Shown piece by piece: positions 58,077 to 64,000 of a stretch of 64,000 nucleotides of DNA. The stretch's first letter is position 1; each line of letters begins with the position of its first letter. The DNA lies in contig CANIGJ010000014.1 of assembly GCA_947467145.1 (NCBI GenBank), positions 36,620 through 100,619 of the forward strand, given 5' to 3'. The stretch comes from Rhodospirillaceae bacterium (GTDB lineage Bacteria > Pseudomonadota > Alphaproteobacteria > Rhodospirillales > UBA2165). The notes beneath the pieces are model-generated. The model was not told where the DNA came from. It did not search any database and worked only from the letters and a program-made list of their open reading frames with translations. The position numbers were made by a program, and so were the translations under genes.

Positions 58077-60890
58077 TTGACACGATCGCCCGCTCCGCTT
58101 TACGGCCCGCCCGACGATATCCCGCCCGGCGATCCGCAGGCCCCCGCAACGCCTGAATCACCGTTCATTCAGCCGGTCTCCATCGAAGACGAGATGAAGT
58201 CCTCGTATCTCGATTACGCGATGAGCGTGATCGTGAGCCGGGCGCTGCCGGATGTGCGCGACGGCCTGAAGCCGGTGCATCGCCGCATCATCTACGCGAT
58301 GAAGGAAGGCGGTTACGACTATAACCGGCCGTTCCGTAAATCGGCGCGCATCGTCGGTGATGTCATGGGTAAATATCATCCCCATGGCGATTCGGCGATC
58401 TACGACGCCATGGTGCGTATGGCGCAGGATTTCGCCATGCGGCTGCCCCTGATCCAGGGACAGGGCAATTTCGGCTCGATGGACGGCGACCGCGCGGCGG
58501 CGATGCGTTACACCGAAGCGCGCCTGGCGCGCTCGGCGCATTCCTTGGTCGAAGATATCGACAAGGATACCGTCGATTTCCAGTCGAACTACGACGATTC
58601 CGTCAGCGAGCCGAAGGTTCTGCCCGCCCAGTTCCCGAACCTGCTCGTTAATGGTGCCGGCGGCATCGCGGTCGGCATGTCGACCAATATCCCGCCCCAT
58701 AACCTGGGCGAAGTGATCGACGCCTGTTGCGCGGTTATCGACAATCCGGCGATCACCATCGACGAATTGATCGATACCTATATCCAAGGTCCGGATTTCC
58801 CGACTGGCGGCATTATCCTCGGCACTCAGGGCATCCGGTCCTATTTCCATCTGGGGCGCGGGTCGGTGTCCATTCGTGGGCGCGCGACGATCGAGCCGAT
58901 GGCCAAGGATCGAGAAGCCATCGTGATTACGGAGATCCCGTATCAGGTCAACAAGGCCCGCATGGTCGAGATCATGGCCGAAGCGGTGCGCGACAAGAAG
59001 ATCGAAGGCATTTCCGATCTGCGCGACGAATCCGACCGCGACGGCTTGCGCGTGGTGGTCGAGGTCAAACGCGACGCGATGGCCGAGGTCGTGCTCAATC
59101 AGCTGTACAGCTATACGCCGTTGCAGACGAGTTTCAGCGTGCAGATGCTGGCGCTCAACGGCGGGCGTCCGGAAACGATGGATCTCAAAAAGATCCTGCA
59201 ATGCTTCATCGATTTCCGCGAACAGGTTATCACTCGGCGCACGGCCTATGAGCTGAACAAGGCGCGCGAACGCGCCCATGTGTTGGCTGGTCTTGCTGTC
59301 GCGGTCGAGAATATCGACGATGTGATCGAACTGATCCGTGGCGCCAGCGATCCGGACGATGCGCGCGCCAAATTGACCGCCAAGCCATGGCCGGCCGCGA
59401 ATATCGCGCCGATAATCGCGCTGATCGACGATCCGGAACATCGGGTTATCGACGGCACCTATCTGCTGTCGCAGGACCAGGCCAAGGCGATCCTCGATCT
59501 GCGCTTGCAGCGTTTGACGGGTTTGGAGCGCGACAAGATCGCGACCGACCTCGAAGAACTCGCGGGCAAGATCAAGGAATACCTGGAAATCCTGTCGTCC
59601 AAGCCGCGCCTTTTCGAAATCCTGCGCAACGAACTGGTCGAGATGAAGATCCTGTTCAATACGCCGCGCCGCACCAGCATCGAGGCGAGCGAGTTCGAGC
59701 AAGATATCGAGGCGCTGATCCAGCGCGAGGATATGGTCGTCACCGTCACCAATGGCGGTTACATCAAACGCGTTCCGTTGTCGGCCTATCGCGCCCAGGC
59801 GCGCGGCGGCAAGGGCCGCTCCGGCATGGCGACACGCGACGAGGATTTCGTCGCCAACGTCTTTGTCGCCAATACGCATCAGCCGCTATTATTCTTCTCG
59901 TCGACGGGCATCGCCTACAAGCTCAAGGCCTATCGTCTGCCGGTCGGCACGCCGCAGGCGCGCGGCAAAGCGATGGTGAACCTACTGCCGTTGTCCGAGG
60001 GCGAAAGCATCACGACCGTATTGCCGCTGCCCGAAAACGAGGAACGTTGGGACGACCTGTTCGTCGTCTTTGCCACCGCGTCGGGTACGGTGCGTCGTAA
60101 CCGGCTGTCGGATTTCACTGATGTGCGCGCCAATGGCAAGATCGCCATGAAGTTTGAGGGCGAAAATGCCGGGGATCGCTTGATCCGCGTGCGCGTGTTC
60201 GAAGAAGCCGACGACGTGTTCCTGGCGACGCGCGACGGCAAATGCATCCGCTTCCCGGTGTCCGATGTGCGCGTGTTCTCGGGCCGCACCTCCATCGGTG
60301 TGCGTGGCATGATGCTCGAAGACGGCGACGAGGTGATCTCGATGGCCGGTCTCAAGCATGTGAAAGCGGAAATCGAAGATCGCGATTTATATCTATCTGC
60401 TGTCAACGCGAACCGCCGCCTGGCTGGTGGCGATTACACCGAGCGTGCCGAAGATAAGGTGCATGACGAATCCGTGGCAGCGCGTCTGACCGAGCCGAAG
60501 TTCCAGCAGATGGCGGCCGAGGAGGAATTCATCCTGACGGTGGCCGAAGACGGTTTGGGCAAACGGACCTCGGCCTACGACTATCGTATTTCCAATCGCG
60601 GCGGCAAAGGCGTCACCTCGATGGACCTCAAACGCGGCAGTTCCTTTACGCGCGTCATCTCGACCATCCCGGTCCTCAATACGGATCAACTCGTGATGGT
60701 ATCCGATGGCGGCCAACTCATTCGCCTGCCGGTCAGCGGCATCAGCTTTACCGGCCGCACGGCGCGCGGCGTCACCCTGTTTCGTGTCGGTGAGTCGGAA
60801 CGTGTCGTGTCGGTGACCCGCTTCCGCGAAGTCGGGGGGCAAGAGGCGGTTGAGGAAGAATCCGTCGAGGAAACTCCCGCCGAGGAATGA
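58077..60890 (+). CDS. gyrA: DNA gyrase subunit A
   Basis: This is the breakage-reunion subunit of gyrase, which introduces negative supercoils. The start is a TTG at 58077; 937 residues include a short Pro-rich N-terminal extension. The winged-helix/tower domain carries the quinolone pocket [12 protein letters not shown], with Ser106 and Asp110 matching E. coli S83 and D87 (the sensitive residues), and the catalytic Tyr145 in [10 protein letters not shown]. The C-terminal beta-pinwheel has the GyrA box [10 protein letters not shown], and an acidic tail ([13 protein letters not shown]). It is followed by coaD. Confidence 0.98.
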   Translation: MTRSPAPLYGPPDDIPPGDPQAPATPESPFIQPVSIEDEMKSSYLDYAMSVIVSRALPDVRDGLKPVHRRIIYAMKEGGYDYNRPFRKSARIVGDVMGKYHPHGDSAIYDAMVRMAQDFAMRLPLIQGQGNFGSMDGDRAAAMRYTEARLARSAHSLVEDIDKDTVDFQSNYDDSVSEPKVLPAQFPNLLVNGAGGIAVGMSTNIPPHNLGEVIDACCAVIDNPAITIDELIDTYIQGPDFPTGGIILGTQGIRSYFHLGRGSVSIRGRATIEPMAKDREAIVITEIPYQVNKARMVEIMAEAVRDKKIEGISDLRDESDRDGLRVVVEVKRDAMAEVVLNQLYSYTPLQTSFSVQMLALNGGRPETMDLKKILQCFIDFREQVITRRTAYELNKARERAHVLAGLAVAVENIDDVIELIRGASDPDDARAKLTAKPWPAANIAPIIALIDDPEHRVIDGTYLLSQDQAKAILDLRLQRLTGLERDKIATDLEELAGKIKEYLEILSSKPRLFEILRNELVEMKILFNTPRRTSIEASEFEQDIEALIQREDMVVTVTNGGYIKRVPLSAYRAQARGGKGRSGMATRDEDFVANVFVANTHQPLLFFSSTGIAYKLKAYRLPVGTPQARGKAMVNLLPLSEGESITTVLPLPENEERWDDLFVVFATASGTVRRNRLSDFTDVRANGKIAMKFEGENAGDRLIRVRVFEEADDVFLATRDGKCIRFPVSDVRVFSGRTSIGVRGMMLEDGDEVISMAGLKHVKAEIEDRDLYLSAVNANRRLAGGDYTERAEDKVHDESVAARLTEPKFQQMAAEEEFILTVAEDGLGKRTSAYDYRISNRGGKGVTSMDLKRGSSFTRVISTIPVLNTDQLVMVSDGGQLIRLPVSGISFTGRTARGVTLFRVGESERVVSVTRFREVGGQEAVEEESVEETPAEE

Positions 60891-60957
60891 AATCGGCTAG
60901 GATGCCGGCGCGCGATGCGGCAGCGGCCTGCGCGCGGATAATTGGGGGAGAAAATCT

Positions 60958-61473
60958 ATGACCCGCCGGCTTGTTGGCATTTATGCCGGAACCTTCGATC
61001 CGGTGACCAACGGTCACATGGACGTGATTAAGCGCGCCATGCGCGTGGTTGATCATCTGGTGGTCGGCGTGGCGATCAATGCCGGAAAGGGGCCGATGTT
61101 CAGTCTTGAGGAGCGGGTTTCGATGCTCCAGGACGACATCGCCGAAATTCCGCGCTCCGATACCACCGTCGAGATCAAATCGTTTCGGGGGCTCTTGGTC
61201 GATTTCGCCGTGGCATGCGGCGCTTCTGTGGTCGTACGCGGTCTGCGCGCCGTATCCGACTTTGAATATGAATTCCAGCTGACCGGCATGAATGCCCATC
61301 TCAATCCGGATATCGAAACGGTGTTCCTGATGGCGTCGTCCGATAACCTGTTCATCGCCTCGCGGCTGGTGAAGGAAATCGGGGCGCTGGGGGGCGATAT
61401 TACGCCGTTCGTCTCCAGCCGCGTACGCCGTCGCCTGATGGAGAAGGTCGCCGCCGAGAAGGCTGCGGAGTGA
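60958..61473 (+). CDS. coaD: Pantetheine-phosphate adenylyltransferase
   Basis: This enzyme makes dephospho-CoA from 4'-phosphopantetheine and ATP. The 171 residues contain the nucleotidyltransferase signature AGTFDPVTNGHMDVIKRA with the TNGH motif, VVRGLRAVSDFEYEFQLTGMN, and FLMASSDNLFIASRLVKEIGALGGDI. Length and motifs are standard. A GGGGGAG ribosome site precedes the ATG. Its stop abuts the next ATG, so it is co-transcribed with the small methyltransferase gene. Confidence 0.96.
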   Translation: MTRRLVGIYAGTFDPVTNGHMDVIKRAMRVVDHLVVGVAINAGKGPMFSLEERVSMLQDDIAEIPRSDTTVEIKSFRGLLVDFAVACGASVVVRGLRAVSDFEYEFQLTGMNAHLNPDIETVFLMASSDNLFIASRLVKEIGALGGDITPFVSSRVRRRLMEKVAAEKAAE

Positions 61474-61474
61474 A

Positions 61475-61987
61475 ATGAAGCTCCATATCGGGGGCCGGGT
61501 AGCCCATCCGGACTGGAAAATTCTCAATGCACAGCCGGGTCCGGCCGTAGACTTCGTCGGCAATTGTCTCGATCTAGCGCAGTTCGGCGACAATTCGATT
61601 GAAGCGATCTATGGCTCCCACGTCTTCGAACATCTGGGTTACGCCACCGAATTGCCGCAGGTCTTGCGTGAATGCCATCGCATACTGGTCCCCGGAGGCG
61701 AACTCTACGTCAGCGTGCCGAACTTGGGTGTGCTCTGCCAGATGTTCGTCGCCGAAGGCGCGACCAACGAGCTTCGTTTCCACTTGATGCGCATGATGTT
61801 CGGCGGTCAGGTCGATGCTTACGATTTCCACAAGGTCGGCTTGATCGAACCGTTTCTGGTGCATTTCCTGATCCGCGCGGGGTTCAGCAGGCACAGGCGC
61901 GTGCAGGAATTCAACATCTTCAACGACACCAGCAGCCTGCGTTTGGGCGAATATCTGATCAGCCTCAACGTTATCGCCACCAAATAG
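61475..61987 (+). CDS. SAM-dependent methyltransferase, class I (type 11-like)
   Basis: This is a 170-residue Rossmann-type methyltransferase lacking a full first SAM motif: the N-terminal segment GGRVAHPDWKILNAQPGPAVDFVGNCLDLAQFGDNSIEAIYGSHVFEHLGY is the family that starts directly with the post-motif acidic region, with SHVFEHL and LPQVLRECHRILVPGGELYVSVPNLG as clear signature elements. It starts 1 nt after coaD. Acceptor unknown; similar short enzymes often act on sugars or lipids. Confidence 0.8.
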   Translation: MKLHIGGRVAHPDWKILNAQPGPAVDFVGNCLDLAQFGDNSIEAIYGSHVFEHLGYATELPQVLRECHRILVPGGELYVSVPNLGVLCQMFVAEGATNELRFHLMRMMFGGQVDAYDFHKVGLIEPFLVHFLIRAGFSRHRRVQEFNIFNDTSSLRLGEYLISLNVIATK

Positions 61988-62025
61988 CGCGTTTCGGCGT
62001 TAGTATCCGATCTTGGGGGGGGGGA

Positions 62026-62139
62026 TGGTACGCCCGATTGGATTCGAACCAACGACAACCGCATTAAAAGTGCGATGACTCCTACCACTCCGCTTCGCTC
62101 CGTACGCAAGCTGCGCTTGCTAAACTGAGATACGGGCGC
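62026..62139 (-). tRNA. tRNA-Lys(UUU) with a 36-nt D-loop insertion
   Basis: Read on the minus strand, a 7-bp acceptor stem (GCGCCCG with CGGGCGT, one G-U), A73 and an encoded CCA (62026-62028), a TTCGAAT T-loop on a 5-bp stem, and anticodon arm TCGCA-CTTTTAA-TGCGG give tRNA-Lys with anticodon UUU. The gene is 114 nt instead of about 77: roughly 36 extra nucleotides split the D-loop, between CTCAGTT and GGTAGGAG. The insert contains a GCAAG/CTTGC hairpin and is bounded by AGT on both sides. Whether the gene is functional is unclear. Confidence 0.75.
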
Positions 62140-62676
62140 ACCCAATAAACCCTTATAGAATCAGGCTACTGCTCCTTCTAACCCGACTACGAATCGTACC
62201 ATGTCTTCACGAATTGTCACCCCGATATCTGAGTGACCTGTCCCCACCAAAGGGACTGTTTTGGACACGAATTGGAGTAAAAAATGGAGAAGGAAACGCA
62301 TCCCAAAAGGTGCACCAACAGGCTCTAAAGTCGGGACAAAAAAGCCGGGGGGAAAAAACCTCTGGTCTGTACCAGCTGCCCAAACCAGACCAACCAACCG
62401 GACCCCATGGGAAGAAACACCCCCCGTTATCGCCATATATAGATATGGCCTGACAGATACGGACCAAAAATAACGTGTCCGACTCATCATTGGTCTTAGA
62501 ACCGGTCTGACCCTGCCGAACTACGTCTGAATCCCTACCTGCCAGCATCGGCTACACCTGTAGTCAAGGATGTGCGCCACTTCCAGGGAGGGTAGCTAAG
62601 GCCACGACCACACCTCTGTCGGTTAACTGGCCTTCAGGTTGGTGCACAGGAAGTGGTGCTAAACAGACAGACCGGA

Positions 62677-62692
62677 TGTGATCTAAGTCACA
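62677..62692. promoter_or_regulatory. CRP-type palindrome TGTGA-N6-TCACA
   Basis: TGTGATCTAAGTCACA is a perfect match to the CRP/FNR-superfamily CRP half-sites with 6-nt spacing, extended by one base each side (A...T). It is nested in a larger AGACCGG/CCGGTCT repeat. No adjacent start codon makes the target gene obvious. Confidence 0.55.
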
Positions 62693-62937
62693 TTCATCAT
62701 GCCGGTCTTTGTGGTCAGGGAACGGTGAACGTTCCACCACCACCAACCATTCCAGGTTATCAGCAAAAGAACCCGTGAGCAGCGTTCCAGTGGGGAGCAG
62801 GAACAGCGAACATAGAACAGAAGAGCAGGTACCTTTGCCGCTAAAGCCTCCATCCAATGATACGAAAAAAGCCAATGTTTCGTATGAAAGGAGAAGTGAA
62901 AGTGGTCAATAAGGACTCAATTTCAATAGCTTAAGGT

Positions 62938-62988
62938 ACCGTGACATATCTACGTATTGGGAAGGCCCATATCACGTGTTGTCACGGT
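62938..62988. repeat. 9-bp inverted repeat in the intergenic region
   Basis: ACCGTGACA (62938-62946) and TGTCACGGT (62980-62988) are perfect inverted copies separated by 33 nt. A second dyad with a GATA tetraloop, CAGGTCCC-GATA-GGG-TG-ACCTG, follows at 63004-63025. The two could fold as consecutive hairpins in an RNA. Confidence 0.55.
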
Positions 62989-63285
62989 TTGCTTCTCTGC
63001 TGACAGGTCCCGATAGGGTGACCTGAAAGGTGCTGCGATTTGGGTACGCGAAGCAGTCCTGCATGTCTAGGCTACTTCGTTGGTGTCGCCAGCGGTGTTG
63101 TTGCAGCTGTGTGTTTATGCGGATCATGCCGATAGAATAGGGCCTGTGGGGCTAGAATTTGACTGTAGAGTCGCGAAGAAGGTGGGGCGGCACTCTGCAC
63201 GGTCAAATATTCCGGGTGCTGTAGTAGTCTTCTGCCGTCAGCTCCGTAGAAACAATAAATTGTTGTCCCCCCTGTCTATGTCTGA

Positions 63286-63855
63286 TTGGAAACCCGGATG
63301 GAAACCTTATCGGAAAGAGACTTCGACAATTCACGCCTGTTAGACGTTCACCGTTGGTCTGAATACCCAGAGGTAAATAGCTTTGTTAATGGAATTTACG
63401 CTGAGCACTTTGCCAGCAGCTTCACAGAAGAAGAAGAACAGAAATTAGACCCAGAGATTCAAAAGAAGCATGTAAAAGTCGTTTTGCTTGATCTGTATGT
63501 CTGTTGGTTGAATGACCCAGAGATGTGCATTGCCGTGGGTATGGGTCGCAATCTCTACAAAGCTAAAGGTCGCTACAATTCCCTGCATATCTCCAGCAAA
63601 GCAATCTTCGTAGTAGAAAGATTAAGAGCCATTGGACTGATCGATCTAAAGCCTGGGTTTAATGACCCCAGAGAAGGAGGCAAGGGCCGTGTCACGCGCA
63701 TATGGCCAACCGACAAGCTCATAGAAGAGTTCAGAAAGGCTAAGTTCAGTCCCTTTGAGATTGTTTCTCATGCCGACAGAGAAACGATCATTCTGAAGGA
63801 TGAAAATAAGAAGCGCGTTGAATACGACGAAACAGATGAGACTGTCCGCATGTGA
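63286..63855 (+). CDS. Hypothetical protein, probably truncated by the IS element
   Basis: This 189-residue ORF (ATG 63286, alternative 63298) has a lower GC content than the core and a composition unlike neighbouring genes. It is acidic and helical in the first part (HFASSFTEEEEQKLDPEIQKK); the middle VVLLDLYVCWLNDPEMCIAV, GRNLYKAKGRYNSLHIS and VVERLRAIGLIDLKPGF read like a winged-helix DNA-binding region. I do not recognise the family, but this style occurs in alphaproteobacterial plasmids and phages. The stop codon TGA (63853-63855) coincides with the terminus of the IS, so the natural protein may be longer. Confidence 0.6.
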   Translation: METRMETLSERDFDNSRLLDVHRWSEYPEVNSFVNGIYAEHFASSFTEEEEQKLDPEIQKKHVKVVLLDLYVCWLNDPEMCIAVGMGRNLYKAKGRYNSLHISSKAIFVVERLRAIGLIDLKPGFNDPREGGKGRVTRIWPTDKLIEEFRKAKFSPFEIVSHADRETIILKDENKKRVEYDETDETVRM

Positions 63856-63862
63856 TCTGCCC

Positions 63863-63906
63863 CCTTCAGAGTGGTCCATCTAATATTTTAGATTGGACCC
63901 TGAAGG
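63863..63906. repeat. IS leader hairpin covering the transposase ribosome site
   Basis: CCTTCAG (63863-63869) pairs with CTGAAGG (63900-63906), and inside this GGTCCATCTAA pairs with TTAGATTGGACC (one bulge) around a TATT loop. The GAAGGAG ribosome site of orfA is partly in the right arm. Confidence 0.65.
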
Positions 63907-63915
63907 AGAAGACAA

Positions 63916-64000
63916 ATGGGCAAGAGACACGGGCCTGAGGAGATTATCGGTAAGCTGCGCGAGGCCGAGATTATACTGGCGCAAGGCGGGACGACGGGGG
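63916..64000 (+). CDS. IS3-family transposase OrfA, 5' fragment
   Basis: Only the first 28 codons are present. The start MGKRHGPEEIIGKLREAEII, then LAQGG, is the typical first helix of OrfA (HTH_Tnp_1) in IS3-family elements of the IS51/IS407 type. A GAAGGAG site lies about 8 nt before the ATG. The rest, including the frameshift to OrfB, is outside the window. Confidence 0.82.
   Translation, partial: MGKRHGPEEIIGKLREAEIILAQGGTTG

Larger units (their letters stand above)
62143..63285. other. Long intergenic region, lower GC, no convincing gene, many inverted repeats
   Basis: About 1.1 kb between the tRNA and the hypothetical ORF has lower GC than the core and no open frame with a believable protein. 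It instead holds many dyads: GCCATAT/ATATGGC (62432-62449), AGACCGG/CCGGTCT around a CRP-type site (62669-62708), GTGGT-GGAACG/CGTTCC-ACCAC (62711-62740), ACCGTGACA/TGTCACGGT (62938-62988), CAGGTC/GACCTG (63004-63025), and AACAAT/ATTGTT (63251-63264). It may be an origin, a structured RNA or operator cluster, or decayed mobile DNA. I cannot tell which. Confidence 0.6.
63853..64000 (+). mobile_element. Left end of an IS3-family element (partial, runs off window)
   Basis: TGATCTGCCCCCTTCAG at 63853 looks like the terminal inverted repeat of IS3-family elements, immediately followed by a transposase OrfA start. The right end, OrfB and the target duplication lie beyond the window. A nested hairpin covers 63863-63906. 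Confidence 0.7.

Noticed and set aside
58158..59879. 573-codon minus-strand ORF over gyrA
   Set aside because: It overlaps essential gyrA codons, and its composition (Arg, His, Asp, Ile) is typical of antisense frames.
62161..62490. 109-codon minus-strand ORF next to the tRNA
   Set aside because: No ribosome site and no recognisable motif; an alternative frame of similar length overlaps it, so it is not annotated as a gene.
62709..62912. 67-codon plus-strand ORF in the intergenic region
   Set aside because: It starts at a TTG with no ribosome site, overlaps inverted repeats, and has a low-complexity, Ser/Lys/Pro-rich translation, so there is no support for a gene.
62000..64000. CRISPR array or phage integrase
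   Set aside because: No regularly spaced direct repeats of 24-40 nt and no integrase ORF were seen; the many dyads are not arranged as an array.

Overview
This 64 kb window is a high-GC (roughly 60% or more) bacterial chromosome segment, very probably from an alphaproteobacterium, most likely in or near the Rhodospirillales. The evidence is family content and gene order: a dgt-argS-SPOR-nagZ-M50-scpA-scpB-tatABC-serS-pcm-LysM/M23 run, a DUF815 ATPase divergent from yajC-secD-secF-Mth938, gyrA-coaD, alpha-type phytoene-synthase-like and Mth938 genes related to mitochondrial complex I assembly factors, and a perfect TTAA-N7-TTAA CtrA-type site. Nearly all of 1-62,000 is densely packed core genome with many 1-4 nt stop/start overlaps.

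Layout. 1-4.6 kb: a solute-binding protein, an ECF sigma/anti-sigma pair, a small exported Lys/Ala-rich protein, exonuclease III and an ErpA-type Fe-S carrier. 4.7-18.5 kb: one long co-oriented block for nucleotide metabolism (dgt), tRNA charging (argS, serS), cell wall (SPOR, nagZ, degenerate M23/LysM), chromosome condensation (scpAB), Tat export (tatABC) and protein repair (pcm). 18.5-28.5 kb: an EAL-CBS-GGDEF c-di-GMP protein divergent from an MFS transporter with a CtrA-type box between them, uvrA, a GNAT enzyme, a Tat-exported amine oxidase and a PDR-type reductase. 28.5-33 kb: divergent biotin genes (bioFD and bioBA). 33-42 kb: CHAD and pentapeptide-repeat proteins, trmFO, an ankyrin/proline-rich gene interrupted by an in-frame TAG, an NDUFAF6-like protein, an HpnE-like oxidase, and a 30-residue membrane peptide paired with a PuuD-like membrane protein. 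42-47 kb: a minimal flagellar rod-like protein followed on the other strand by three glycosyltransferase genes. 47-61.5 kb: Mth938, secF, secD, yajC, then divergently a DUF815 ATPase, recQ, ssb, SirB1, an alpha/beta hydrolase, a flippase, an MFS transporter, gyrA, coaD and a small methyltransferase.

From about 62.0 kb the character changes. A minus-strand tRNA-Lys(UUU)-like gene carries about 36 extra nucleotides in its D-loop. It is followed by about 1.1 kb of lower-GC DNA with no convincing gene but many inverted repeats, including a perfect CRP-type palindrome. Then comes a low-GC hypothetical ORF whose stop codon appears to be supplied by the terminus of an IS3-family element that runs off the window. 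This last 2 kb is accessory DNA.

The most unusual items are the disrupted tRNA-Lys, the hairpin-rich intergenic region, the amber-split ankyrin gene, the microprotein/PuuD-like pair, and the mini flagellar protein beside glycosyltransferases. No complete, clearly new multi-gene defence or biosynthetic system could be demonstrated. All functional calls come from reading motifs and recalled family knowledge; no database search was run.
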